NCBI GenBank assembly: GCA_964036315.1
Contig: OZ038496.1
Span: 17,055,033 to 17,119,032, forward strand
Source of the DNA: Acanthosepion esculentum
Taxonomy: Eukaryota; Mollusca; Cephalopoda; Sepiida; Sepiidae
Direction: 5' to 3'
DNA: 64,000 bases
Part shown: piece after piece, positions 32,100 to 44,390 of the stretch
Position numbering within the stretch: the stretch's first letter is position 1
How the letters are laid out: every line of letters begins with the position of its first letter
Program-made: the position numbers and the translations under genes
Notes under the pieces: generated by a model
What the model was told of the DNA's origin: nothing
Database searches by the model: none
The model's input: the letters and a program-made list of their open reading frames with translations, nothing else

Positions 32100-32610
32100 G
32101 ATTAGAATCATGCCTGCCATTCCCTGTTCTGCCATCCATTTACACAAGCTTGTTCAGTAGGTTGCTTGCTGTTTCCCTCTGTCCCACTTGCATTGTTCTT
32201 CAATAGGCCCTCTATCTTCATGGTGTAGGTGATAATGACTCTCCACAACTTCCCATCCTTTGTCTCTTTTAGTAAGTTTTGTCTTTTCACCATCATTCCC
32301 ATTCCCTGTTCTGTCATCCATTTATACAAGCTTGTTAGGTAGGTTACTTGCTGCTTCATAATGTAGGTGATCATGGCTCTCCACAACTTCCCATCCTTTG
32401 TCGCTCTTAGTAAGTTTTGTCTTTTCACCATCACTCCCATTCCCTGTTCTGTCATCCATTTATACAAACTTTTTCAGTAAGTTACATGCTGTTTCCCTCT
32501 GTCCCTCTTGCCTTCTTCTTCAACATCCCCTGTACCTTCATAATGTAGGTGATCATGACTCTCCACAACTTCCCATCCTTTGTCCTTTGTTAGAAATAAC
32601 AATAGAGCAT
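32100..32610. repeat. Tandem repeat, 136/186-bp units
   Basis: 'cattccctgttctg' begins near 32117, 32303 and 32439; the longer first unit has an extra ~50 bases containing 'ctctgtcccacttgca'. A final unit runs to about 32610. The minus strand has an open frame over two units with repeated 'WMTEQGMG' and 'VKRQNLL', but the differing unit lengths and isolated context argue against a gene. Confidence 0.8.
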
Positions 32611-33119
32611 TGAGCAGCTCGAAATGTTTTGTCTGTGGGAAAGGGGTTGTACAGTGGGAAATAATTCATCAATCACAAGACCACAGTGATGCTTTTGAAC
32701 TTGATATGCTTCTCAACTCCCTTCGTTAGTTTGCACGACCGTTACTCCCTGCCAATACCTCATAAATAACAGGCTATCTCATTTTGATTGCCCGAGAAGA
32801 CAAAAGTCATATCAATGACACTACTTAGTTTCAGTGAGAAAAAGTTGAAGAAAAAAGGGATGATCTAAGTGTTTAACGTCTGTTTTAGTGAAATGGGAAA
32901 AGTTGTCAATTTCAAATTTTCTGTTTGTACTTCCTTATTTCTTAAACTAATGACCAGCATTCATATTTATGATTGTTGTTGCAATATTTTGTTAAAGTTG
33001 TTAAGCTCAAATATTTAACAATGCAATAGGGGAATTTTTATGGATATTTTTTCTGTAGAACTCGCCATGAACTTATTCAATCATTATCTGAAGATTCATC
33101 AGAAATTTAAAATAGGAAA
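32611..33119. other. Unassigned sequence
   Basis: 32620-32720 ('acagtgggaaataattcatc', 'gatgcttttgaacttga') vaguely resembles LINE-B, but too little is left to call. The remainder is AT-rich. Confidence 0.4.
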
Positions 33120-33800
33120 ACTGTGACATTTTCATTGGTTAAATCTAGTCGACTATAATTTTGAAAGATGAAAATTTCACTGAAATACGTTAAAAAATTT
33201 CCAAATATTCATCTGAAATCAAGAAAATATGAACTTTAAGCAAATTGCTCACAATGTATGAAAATTCAACTGAAATATATTAAAAAATTTCCAAATTTTC
33301 ATCTGAAATCAAGAAAATATGAACTTTAAGCAAATTGCTCACAATGTATGAAAATTTCACTGAAATATGTTAAAAAATTTCCAGATTTTCATCTGAAATC
33401 AAGAAAATATGAACTTTAAGCAAATTGCACACAATGTATGAAAATTCAACTGAAACATGTTAAAAAAATTTCCAAATTTTCATCTGAAATCAAGAAAATA
33501 TGAACTTTAAGCAAATTGCACACAATGTATGAAAATTCAACTGAAATATGTTAAAAAAATTTCCAAATTTTCATCTGAAATCAAGAAAATATGACCTTTA
33601 AGCAAATTGCTCACAATGTATGAAAATTTCACTGAAATATGTTAAAAAAATTTCCAAATATTCATCTGAAATCAAGAAAATATGAACTTTAAGAAAATTG
33701 CTCACAATGAATGAATATTTCACTAAAATATGTTAAAAAATTTACAAGTCAAGAAATCAAGAAAATATGAACTTTAAGCAAATTGTTCACAATGCATGAA
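33120..33800. repeat. 90-bp tandem repeat, ~7 copies
   Basis: 'atctgaaatcaagaaaatat' starts at 33211, 33301 and 33391 and then about every 90-91 bases. Units are AT-rich, also contain 'gaactttaagcaaattgc', and decay toward the right end. Confidence 0.9.
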
Positions 33801-34783
33801 AAAAGAAGGCTTTAATTATAACTAACACCAGGATGATAGGCAAACATTTTAAAAATAAAACTTCTTTGATTTTCTCTCGTATTCACTAAATAAAAATAGT
33901 CACTTTGAAACTTAAGATTCATTAGATTCTTAAGAGATCCATTCTGATTACAAAATGACATGAGTTACATTTTACTTAAACTTTAATTGTAAACAATAAT
34001 CAGTGAAAACTCTATGGCACTGTTTACCAACACCATTATCTTCTGTAACAAAAATAAATTGATTTCTTGTAGCAATTACTGTATCTTAGATGATTATTTC
34101 ACTCTTCCTCAATTAGTATGAATGTCTATTTTCTTTGGTGTGGAGGTGTGAGGATAATTTTTACTCTGCTTTTTGTCTGTGGATGTCTCTTTTACTGATC
34201 TTCTATTATGTATAACCTACTATCAAGATTATATAACATCCTACTCGTTATATCAACAAAATTTCTTAAAGAAAAAAAAGAAATTCTCTCAAGACAAGCA
34301 AAAGAGAACTGGGAAGCTCCAGCCCAGATAAAGCAGTAATACTCCATTTTTTTAGTCTGATTTGGTTCTTGTCAAAATAGAGTATAGCAGTGGAGTGTCA
34401 GATACTAGTGCAGTACAATGAACCAATCATCATTTATCCAGCATCTTTAAATCAGATATTCCGTTTTAGAATAAAACTAAACCATGACAGATTCATTTAT
34501 TATTAAAACAGAGTTTAATTTGAAACTATTGACAGCTGAACTAAAATGCAATGTTTCTGAGATTGGTTGAGTTAAGGCATACAACAATCTGTGGTAACTT
34601 CATGATGAATGTGTAATGTTGACAGCGGGTCATTGGAAGAATCCTCATGTGATTGGATCTGATTTGATTTATCTCCCTTTACAAACATAAAGGCAATTAT
34701 TTCTATTGTCATTTATCATAATTTAGACATACACCTACCAAGACATATTGACCAATATACATGAATTATTTCAGCATGTGCAC
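33801..34783. other. AT-rich sequence, nothing recognised
   Basis: No coding frame above background and no recognisable repeat. Confidence 0.6.
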
Positions 34784-34786
34784 ATG

Positions 34787-34835
<49 letters not shown>

Positions 34836-34876
34836 ATGGGTATGTAAGTGGGCTGGTGTGTGTGTGTGTGTGTCTT

Positions 34877-34912
<36 letters not shown>

Positions 34913-34915
34913 AAG
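34784..34915. repeat. (TA)n and (TG)n microsatellites
   Basis: TA run at about 34789-34829 and TG runs at about 34857-34910, directly left of the Penelope-like element. Confidence 0.95.
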
Positions 34916-34984
34916 GAGAGCTGAAAAGTTCTTGACTTGGTCAAATTCCCGAAGTCAGTTATTTAATTCACCAAGCTAAATTCA

Positions 34985-36503
34985 TCAAACTAAACAGAAG
35001 CCCCATGGATACTCTAAAAATGTACGTCAACGAAATTATAACATCACATAACACTGAAGTTGGTTCCCTGAAAATCAAAATAATCATTGGAGACTACCAA
35101 CCTGGATACTTATATGGAAATATAAAAACACATAAACCCGGATACCTTCTATGACCAATCATTTCCCAGATCCCAACCGCTACCTATAAGCTATCAAAAT
35201 TCTTTAATGACATCATAACTCCATATCTACCCACCAATTACAGCATCACATCCACTCTTGAATTCCTCCAAATTTTAAAAAGTACGAAACCTTAACAAAG
35301 TATCATAGTGTCATGTGACATTGTAAATTTATTCACAAATGTCCCTGTTGATCAAACCATTGACAACAATTCTGTGTACACTAATAATTCTATCCCTTTG
35401 CCATTCATCAAACCATTTATACTCAAAAATTACTACATGCATGCACAACCAAAGTCCCATTCTATGACCATAATGGCAACATTTACACCCAAACTAATGG
35501 TGTGAGTATGGGAAATCCACTCGGTCCATGCTTTTCCAATTATTACATGTTCCATGTAGAAAATTTGAAAAGGTCTGTAAGCCTAAAATATATGTCCGCT
35601 ACGTAGATAATATTTTTATTTTAGTGAGTAACACTAAAGAAATAGATACTGTCAAGACCACATTTGAAAAAAAGAACTCTGTCCTTAACTTTACCTACGA
35701 ACTTAGTCAAAAAAAGAAACTCATTCTTACATGTTCTTGTAGAATATAGTAATAACATTTTTATCACCTCACTAGTAGCATGACCCGGCGTTGCCCGTGC
35801 TTGATTCAAAAATCATACGACTCATACAGAAATCGCTATCACTTGACTTAAAATATTTTAGCCCTTCCTTGCCTTTAAAGGAGTGCCCTTTGCCATGCTA
35901 ATGTTGCTATATGCCTTACTTCTTGCCTATCTCACACTGCAAATTTTTTCTAAGCTCTCTACTAAACATTAAATCTGTTATGAAAAAAGAACTAAACAAA
36001 ATGAACACAACACGATCAGCTTTAAAAAAGGACCTATAACTGGAAAAACCAAATGAAAACAGAATGTTAACAACAAATACTTTTTCACACCCAACCCAGT
36101 TCTGCGGAATCAGAATCAATGTTCAGTTTAAGCAAGCGAATGAGACAATTGGAGTAAAGTGCCATGCAGATTTAAATTTTTCCCACTTGTGACGAATGCA
36201 GCTATCGATTTTTTTGCATGGTAGCATACTAGTTAACATTCATGTCAGTCAGCTGTTGGCTCTCACGCTGGCCAATAGAATCTTCCTGCATATTTGTGGC
36301 AGCCAGCTATAGGCTCTCACTCTGGCCAGTAGAAAATGGCTGCAAACTACATGAAAACTACTGTAGAAGCATGGAAAAATTGATTATTTCCACTATCGAT
36401 GGGAGTTGGGAAATGCAAAGTAGGTCTTGGCCTTTTCACTAACTTGGAGGATGTGCATGTAAATTTTGGTGCAAATCCATCGAAAATTGTGGCCATGCAT
36501 TCG

Positions 36504-36546
<43 letters not shown>

Positions 36547-37520
36547 TCCTGCCTTTTATAGTTAGAGATTATATAAAAAAAAAACACCAGCAGAAACTCT
36601 TGCTACCTTAATTTTAAGAGTGAATTCCCACTCAGATACAAAATAGCAGTGATAAAAACTTCCTAAAAAGAGCACACCAGATTTCATCTTCTCGACTACT
36701 CTTCCTTAAAGAACTCAATAATGTAAAACAGACAATAATTAACAATGGCTTCCCTAGCCACTTTATAGATCACCAGTTGAGACTATTTCTTCCCAAAGTA
36801 AATAACAATGATAGTGAACACAGTCAAAAATAACATAAATATTTTCTTCAAAAAACAAATGGCCGTCAACTACAAACAAGATGAATCTTCACTTAGAAAT
36901 ATTATAAAGAAATACACTACCCCAATTGACCTGAGAAAAAAATCAAATTAATTATCTACTACAAAAAATTTAAAACTGCTATTCTTATCCTCAAAAATGA
37001 CAACACACTAGCAAAATCAAAATTACAACAAACAAACATTATTTATGAGTTCAAATGCCCCTTAAGGAAATGTGTTCCTCATCGAACCGAATTCATAAAT
37101 AATTACATCGGTCACACTACTATATGCCTATCCAGATGATTTACGTTACACCTATCTAACCACAACTCCAACAGAACCCATTTAAACACACACAAAAACT
37201 TACCAGACTCCATCTGAAAAATACTAGTAGAAAATACAAACATAATAACCTCATCCACATGTAAAAAAAAAGATTAAAAATAATGGAAGCCTTAATAAAA
37301 AAAAAGAAAAAGCCAACACTCAGTAATATTAACTACAAACATGGCCACAATGTGTTGACTGTGTTCAGAAAATAAAACATCTCTATAACTCTAGATACAT
37401 ACACACAACCCATACATCCAGTTAAAAAGTAAAAATAAAATCATCCTTGATAATGGCTAAAAGTATATCCGAAAGCACTCGGAATTACAGAACATTTGGA
37501 CAGTTTCTACCCACTCTGTG
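34985..37520 (+). pseudogene. Penelope-like element (RT and GIY-YIG), interrupted
   Basis: Plus-strand fragments in order: 'YLYGNIKTHKPGY' (about 35110), 'ISQIPTATYKLSKF' (35165), 'CDIVNLFTNVPVDQTID' (35312, RT palm), 'NGVSMGNPLGPCFSNYYM' near 35500 and 'YVRYVDNIFILV' (35595; YxDD box with the second Asp changed to Asn). After an insertion (35771-36595) come 'EFPLRYKIAVIKTS' (36622), 'KELNNVKQTIINNGFP' and, near 37045-37140, 'YEFKCPLRKC' and 'NYIGHTT', the GIY-YIG nuclease. Penelope-like elements combine exactly these two domains. Stops and shifts show the copy is dead. Confidence 0.8.
35771..36595. mobile_element. Unclassified insertion inside the Penelope-like element
   Basis: The RT reading breaks at about 35770 and resumes at about 36600. 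The inserted block starts 'actagtagcatgacccggcg' and soon reads 'ttgcccgtgctt', a GC-rich partial palindrome common at the ends of some interspersed elements. It ends after a (CA)n run (36507-36542) with 'cttttatagttagagatta'. No transposase is visible. Internally 'ggctctcac.ctggccaatag' occurs twice (36258 and 36312). Confidence 0.55.
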
Positions 37521-37713
37521 TCCAGAAAAGAAAACACTTGTTCGAAAATAAAAAAAATTGAATAACAAGCTTAATCACAGTACCTTGTCTGTCATCTTTA
37601 ATGAAACGTGTGTGTGGGTGTGGGTGTGTAATGTTTCAGATATAAGTAAATGTAGGTGTAAAGACGATATCAATAAAAGAAATGAGTTGAGGAAAACCTT
37701 TTATGTCACTGTT
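37521..37713. other. Short spacer with dispersed motif
   Basis: 'ccttgtctgtcatctttaatg' (37582) is the dispersed pre-microsatellite motif also seen in the hairpin element at 1490-1740; here the following microsatellite is a short TG run (37609-37628). Confidence 0.5.
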
Positions 37714-38175
37714 TCATTCCTGGGAGGGAATGTGCTTAACTACTTTGTCATTGATTAAAGCCTTAAAGACTTTGCCAAAGAGTGGTAGGAGACTGATAGA
37801 ATGGTAATTAGGTGGATCAGACAGGTCTCTAGTGTTATTAAAACTAGGGACGACAAATAAGGACTTCCAACAGGTTGGAAAGGAAGAGTCAGTGAGGCAA
37901 TAGTTACATAGTTTGGAGAGGACTGGAACCAGATCTGGAGCACATTTCTTTAGGATTATGGCTGGTATCCCAACACCACCACTTGCTTTATGAGAGTCTA
38001 ATTTAGAGATGATGTCTAATACCACCGACAAGGTTATGCTCATCTCACTCAATAGAGCCTCAGTTCTAGGGGGGGTGGAATCAGGTGTGGGTATTCCAGA
38101 TGAGTCGAGTGTTGTGTTGTATAAAGATTTCTGAGCAAAGCATTCAGCCTTATCAGCTGCTCAGTTTCTTACCCA
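37714..38175 (-). pseudogene. LINE reverse transcriptase N-terminal fragment
   Basis: The minus-strand frame 38052-37714 (112 codons), with weaker sequence upstream to 38175, matches the start of the RT domain of CR1/Jockey-like LINEs: 'LDSHKASGGVGIPAIILKKC' followed by 'LSDPPNYHSISLLPLFGKVF' (normally NYRPISL). It ends abruptly at 37714, before the catalytic FADD box. It is a different part of a LINE from the LINE-A and LINE-B fragments and could belong to either. Confidence 0.8.
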
Positions 38176-38269
38176 AACATAAATTTTATGATGTCAACGA
38201 ACACTTGTTGACACTTTTATAATGTCAACGAATACTCGTTGTCACTTTCGTAACAACTGTAGTAATGCC

Positions 38270-38520
38270 TGTCTATATTTCTGAGATGAGGTATTATGTA
38301 CACTATTTACATTGGAGAGGAGAATTAACAGGAGATAACTGGTAACTGATGTCCATTAGACATGGCATGTGGAACTAGAACAGTCTACCCCAGTGAGCAA
38401 AATAAAGGGTTCAGTACAAGATTCCAACCACCTGAAGAAGGCCCGAGCATACAATGGCTGAAACGTTGAGATAAATATGGCAACAAAGATGAGGATGATA
38501 GTTCAAACAATGTAAATCCT
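38270..38520 (+). mobile_element. 5'-truncated SINE/Penelope-like tail with inverted 3' end
   Basis: At 38270-38313 a minus-strand copy of the element's last bases ('ctgagatgaggtattatgta') is followed directly by a plus-strand copy that starts mid-body at 'ggagaggagaattaacagg' and runs through CTGAAGA (38432), stem and GAAAC to 'caaagatgaggatgatagtt'. Head and box A/B are missing. Confidence 0.7.
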
Positions 38521-38589
38521 TCAATAATGACACCGAAAAGCTTATCTGTGAGTGTGAAAGGATCTTATCGAAAACAAGTAGACAGAACA

Positions 38590-38997
<408 letters not shown>

Positions 38998-39200
38998 GAA
39001 AAATATGGTTTTATGGTATGCTATATTTATGAGTAAAAGTGGTCAATATCAGTGATATAGCATGTGTTTATATAATAGTTGATATTAAAGTCGACATTGA
39101 GTGGCAAAAGTCTGCTTCATATTTGAACACAATTTTCAAGTTTCATACAGGAAGCAGATTGTCGCAACTCTGTTTTGTCTACTCTTACATTTTTATATAT
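38998..39200. repeat. Dispersed hairpin element between microsatellites, second copy
   Basis: Follows the order of phrases in 10455-10674: 'tatttatgagtaaaagt', 'aaagtcgacattgagtggca', 'tctgcttcatatttgaa', and the complementary 'tacaggaagcagattgtcg'. It is bounded by microsatellite on both sides. Confidence 0.6.
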
Positions 39201-39640
<440 letters not shown>

Positions 39641-40140
39641 CTAATAATAATAATTCCATTTCACATCTAATACTCAATAATAAGACTTGCACGAATACAT
39701 AAAGATGAATAGATAATAACAATGGATTCTGTAGACATTTGGCATTTCAGGTGGCAACATTTGATGAAAACAGTTGCTTAGAGAGTTATTCTTGCAGCAT
39801 TTTGACCCTTTCTGTCATAAATCTTCTCCCCTTCCATAAAATTCTTCATTTGTTCTTGTCTTCTCACTGTTTGTGCCTTTGTAAATGATTTTGGCATCGT
39901 TGTATCTTCTGAGAGAAATAGGATCTCATTGGGTGGGGAGTGCCTGAACAATGACAGCAAAGAAAGATATTAAATGTTGTCTACTTGTGTGTATCTTCAT
40001 AAACATGTCTTCAGCACCACTTGTGGTATTTTGTTGTTGGTTCCAATGACTCAGACCATTGAATCCATGCACCATATTTGGCTGAAATCGTGCAATTGTT
40101 AATCTTAGCTGACACACTTCAGAAAAAGGAAATGTGATAA
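39641..40140. other. Unassigned sequence with minus-strand frames
   Basis: Two minus-strand frames (40162-39926 and 39960-39778) overlap by a shift and are less repetitive than the surroundings ('FMEGEKIYDRKGQNAARI'). I do not recognise the product. The start of the first frame lies in the LINE-A tail, so it is not a real N-terminus. It could be a decayed element or, less likely, an exon fragment. Confidence 0.4.
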
Positions 40141-40600
40141 TTTCCTTTTTTCTTTTAAGCATTTTACCTCAAGCAAGGCAATAAAGCCACTAAGATGCAA
40201 GGGGTTACTGAGTCTTAGAGAACACGAGAAAAAACACTCTTAAAGAGAGAGAACAACAAAAAAAAAAACAAGAATTAAGGAAACAGAAGATAACGATTGA
40301 CATTGCATTTAATTTTTTCAAAATCAAAGTTGACTGGGAAGCAGAAGTTGGAAGAGAGTTCCACAATTCCGAGAAGGGTGAGAGAAGAAACTGTTAGTAT
40401 AGAACTTATGGTAACATCTAAACATTTCAACTGTAAATTGATGAGACCTTGTCACCAGTCTTGTACTGCATTTAAATTCATAAAGTCGAGGTACCATAGA
40501 CAAAAGTTCATCAAAACAGTAATCATGAAAGTATTTATTGAAAAGGTACAAGGAAAGTGACTGATGCCGAGATGCCAAGCCAGGAGCAATAACCTTTCAG
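40141..40600 (-). mobile_element. LINE-A 3' fragment
   Basis: Minus strand: 'LSLYLFNKYFHDYCFDELLS', 'RLYEFKCSTRLVTRSHQFTV' (40560-40440), 'NCGTLFQLLLPS' near 40340, then a 3' UTR with the family's 'cccttgcatcttagtggctt' block (complement near 40182) and the A-rich tail near 40140. The frame at 40578-40324 is the LINE protein's C-terminal region with one shift. Confidence 0.8.
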
Positions 40601-40721
40601 ATTCTTCTTGACTTTTTATTTCAGAACTGATCTCTAATGAGATCTAAAACTGATTTAAGCCTAGATCTAATTTATTTCCATCATGATCCTCTGTCAAACT
40701 GTGTGGCAAAATTTCTCTCTT

Positions 40722-41153
<432 letters not shown>

Positions 41154-41154
<1 letters not shown>

Positions 41155-41560
41155 CAATATTGGATTACAGATACTAAAAGCAATTTATATTAAAAGATTA
41201 AAGCCGGCACTGAACAGAATCAACTACGAATACTGCAGTAATGTTCTGAAATGCCTGTAAAGGAACAGTTTTTTACATGCTTTAATGAGTGCGTGACCAT
41301 GACATTATCATATCAAAGAAAAAATTCCATGATGGATAATTTTGTTCACGTTTGAATGAACGCTCAGCACATTGTCAACTGTTTTGCATTTAAAAGCATA
41401 ATGAAAAAATTATGGTAATGGATAACAACACACAACTTTGTATAAATACTTATACTAATAACAACATTTCGTTTTGTACCGCTTGTACTCCTGAAGATGA
41501 TCTTGGAAGAAGATCGAAAGTACTTGGGAAATGAAAATAAAAGAAATTTAAACAGCTATA
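41154..41560 (+). mobile_element. Penelope-like C-terminus and 3' end
   Basis: 41160-41262 encodes 'LKAIYIKRLKPALNRINYEY' and ends 'SNVLKCL' plus stop, closely matching the minus-strand protein end at 42992-42897. The 3' UTR follows to a hammerhead-like core at 41494-41526: CTGAAGA, T, stem gatctt/aagatc, GAAAG, with a possible 2-bp stem III. The copy is truncated at the TA microsatellite. Confidence 0.7.
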
Positions 41561-41974
41561 GCACATTTTCTCTCATCCTTTAACATCAATACATGGAAGG
41601 TTATTCATGAGTATGAATGGATTTTATTAAAAATTAGTAGACATTATGTCTGTAATTTATTCAATCAGATATGCCTAAAAGAGAATTTGTTGCCAAAATA
41701 CACTAATCTATATATATATATATATTTATTATTATTGAATATGTATTTTTAAAGAAAAAAAAATATATTAACACAATCATCCTGAGTTGACTTCTGATAA
41801 GTATTGTGAATTATTGTCATTTTTATACAGTAATTATTGCTTGCACTAACTACCTATTGAGAATATTATTTGCAGAAATTCTGTTTGCCTTGGTATATGT
41901 TGAATTATATCATTTGATGCATATCAATAGGAATCATTGCTAACATTTTAATATTATTTCATATATATAGGGTG
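41561..41974. other. AT-rich sequence with dispersed motif
   Basis: 41641-41710 has the pre-microsatellite motif ('tgtctgtaatttattcaatc' ... 'ttgttgccaaaatacac') before a short TA run at 41711-41726. Otherwise nothing recognised. Confidence 0.55.
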
Positions 41975-42583
41975 CGATGGATAAATTGTCATCCAAATTA
42001 CACAGAAATGAAAATAACACTATCTCATTTTAACAGTTTTACCAAAATTACGCAAAAATGTCTTGAAATACAAAAGAGTAAATTTATTCAATAAAAAAAC
42101 CATTGGCTCCAACCATGACCTCCAAGCAACTTCGGAATCTCCTGTAACTCTTCTGGATGGTCTCCTTGTTTAAGTTGGTCAATGTTACCATAACCCTTGT
42201 CTTCAGCTCATCTCTAGTGTTATAAGAAGTTTCGTTGGTCTCTCGTTCAACCGCCCCCGACAAATAATAATCAAGGGGGGGGCAGAGTCTGGGGAGATGT
42301 AAAGGGTGATGTGGTTACAGAAATTGTCTCTCAGTCATGACTGGGTTCTTTTGCTTGTGTAATATGGTGCAGTGTCCTGTTGCCAGGCATAGGGTCTTTC
42401 AGAAGCCACTCTCTTGACCCAGGGTAGCACTATCTCCTTGATGGAGGCCTCCATGTTGAATTTGAGATCCTTTGGGGAGATGAATGGAGGCATAATGTTG
42501 CCATCACTAGTGATCACTCCAAACACCATTATAATCACCATTAAACTTGTCCAGCTATTTCTGAATTCTCTGCACTGTCCTCA
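41975..42583 (-). pseudogene. Mariner-like transposase relic
   Basis: The minus-strand frame 42541-42335 reads 'MVFGVITSDGNIMPPFI', 'EIVLPWVKRVASERPYAWQQ' and 'DTAPYYTSKRTQS', the middle of a Tc1/mariner DDE domain containing the second catalytic Asp (QQDTAP). A shifted frame continues 'NLNKETIQKSYRRFRSCLE' (42170-42120) to the C-terminus. The left end 'agggtgcgatggataaattg' (41980) fits a mariner terminal repeat. The N-terminal part is cut off at about 42583, exactly where a Penelope-like element begins. Confidence 0.8.
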
Positions 42584-42584
42584 G

Positions 42585-43293
42585 ATTAAATGAAGAAAGA
42601 AAATCACAATATTGATGCATATTTTTAATCCAATCTAAGCTTTTGGCTTACATAAGCAATTATCAAAGATGACAATTAGATACAATATATTAAGCAATAC
42701 ACAGACAAGAAATTGTTGATAGTCTGTTTTTGTTTACATGGTAGATTTCCAAGCAACGATAAACACGTGCATATAAGACGCTGAAAGCGAAAATCACACC
42801 GCAGCTCATGACATCACACATGACCACGCAAGAGTGAATTCGAGAAGTATTAAGTATGGTAAGCCGTTGGTATAAATCAATGGCTTCTGTTACCAATTAT
42901 AGGCATTTAAGAATATTTGTGGAAATTTCATAGTTTATTTTGTTCAGGTTAGGTTTCAACTGTTTTATGTATATAGCTTCAAGAATTTTTAGATTTTGTT
43001 TATTGTTTTCATGTTTAAGTATAGTTGTGTTTTCAACAAGGATTTTCCGGAATTGTGTATGCGGCCAGGCATGTTGTTTTAAATGCCTAAAAATGTTAGA
43101 ATTATCATTCAAATTTAGTGTCAAACGTTGTGAAAGCAAGTTTGTGGTGTGACCAACATAAATATTATTTAATTCGTTGGAGATACAATCTCCCAAAGGA
43201 CACTTGAATTTGTAAACTTGGTTTTTGTAAGCCGAAAGCTTAGACTGGATTAAAAATATGTATCAATATTGTGATTTTCATTCTTCATTTAAT
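42585..43293 (-). mobile_element. Penelope-like 3' fragment with inverted end copy
   Basis: The minus-strand frame 43196-42897 (99 codons) is a GIY-YIG endonuclease end: 'NNIYVGHTTNLLSQRLTLNL', 'WPHTQFRKILVENT', 'ILEAIYIKQLKPNLNKINYE', 'NILKCL'. A ~310-base 3' UTR follows to 42585. The last ~66 bases of the element (42585-42651) recur in inverted orientation at 43228-43293, just upstream of the truncated coding part ('ggattaaaaatatg.atcaa'). Confidence 0.8.
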
Positions 43294-43704
43294 GATAATG
43301 TTATTTAGCTTATCAGACAATATGAAAAGAATTTACATAAAATAAATAGACAACATTTGTCTATATTATTTAATGAAACATGTATGAATGAAAAAATGCT
43401 GCCTAAATACACACACACACACACACACACATATATATGATAACTGTCACTTCTTTACAGAAAAAAACATCTCTTTAACATTAAGCTCACCAGCCATGGG
43501 CTCACAGAATACTTTGCAAACTAACCTCATTTCTGTATATATTTGATCATCTTGAAAGTGACTTTCTCTTTGTTCACTCTCATGAACCTGGTGGTTGATC
43601 AGTAAATTTTATCACAAAACTTATATAAGTGCACTGCAGGCCTATCAGGAAGGACATCTACATAGCCAGCATTAGACTACAGCTTTCCATGATGAGCTAG
43701 TCAC

Positions 43705-43748
<44 letters not shown>
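43294..43748. other. Dispersed motif, microsatellites, unassigned spacer
   Basis: 43349-43410 carries the pre-microsatellite motif ('ttgtctatattatttaatg' ... 'atgctgcctaaatac'), then CA/TA at 43411-43439. 43441-43705 is unassigned, with a possible SINE-like phrase 'ggaaggacatctacatagcc' near 43650. (TA)n at 43709-43748. Confidence 0.55.
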
Positions 43749-43751
<3 letters not shown>

Positions 43752-43900
43752 TGTAACCCAGATATAAGATATATTTTCTCTGGTCCCAGATTAGAGCCTG
43801 CGTTAATAAAACAAAATAGACCAAACCCGGATATAAGATAAACCCGGATATAAGAGACAACAATATATCCCGACAACTCTCTTATATCCGGGTTACACTG
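43749..43900. mobile_element. 152-bp pogo/Tigger-type MITE
   Basis: Starts cagtgtaacccagatataag and ends cttatatccgggttacactg, a terminal inverted repeat of ~20 bases of the pogo/Tigger type, flanked by TA (43747-43748, 43901-43902). 'aacccggatataaga' is repeated internally. No transposase; a non-autonomous element of the pogo group. Confidence 0.85.
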
Positions 43901-43934
43901 TATATTGTTTTTTATTGTTTTTTTTTACTGTAAG

Positions 43935-44390
43935 GTTCACCTTACGGTGATAACTCGAGGTAGAGAGTTGTGTTAAGGGGTAGTTGATATGCATAGGATG
44001 GTAAGATAATGGTTAATTCAAGACTTGGACATGTTAAGATTGTAGCGATTGTGGAAACATCCTCTTGGGAGTCTGTTCCATATGGCTGTCATTCACAAGA
44101 AGATGCTGTTTGTGTGGAACTTACTTCTTGCCGATGGAATACGGATGAAATGTGGGTGGTTTGTTACTATGTAAGTGGAATGGCAGGTCCTAGCCTTGAA
44201 GGTTAGACCTTGCAAAACCAATGCATGTAGTTCGTTTGAGAACTTTCCATAGTAGTAGAGATAGAGACACACCATATCCCGCCTGTCAAAGAGAGGTTGA
44301 AGGGTGGAAAATAATTCTTCCCCAACAATGACTCGGAGACACTTTTGAACTATCAAGACTGGAAAGTGAGGATGGGTAACTACAGGCTGT
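43935..44390 (-). mobile_element. LINE-B 3' fragment without array
   Basis: The minus-strand frame 44356-44093 is the LINE-B C-terminal region: 'VGEELFSTLQPLFDRRDMVC', 'YYYGKFSNEL', 'LTFKARTCHSTYIV'. One shift leads to 'LPRGCFHNRYNLNMSKS' (about 44072-44020) and the 3' UTR down to 43935. This copy gives the un-expanded structure used to recognise the LINE origin of the 49-bp and 133-bp arrays. Confidence 0.8.

Noticed and set aside
32108..32467. 119-codon minus-strand repeat protein
   Set aside because: Units of 136 and 186 bases do not keep one frame and no conserved start or neighbouring exons are visible.
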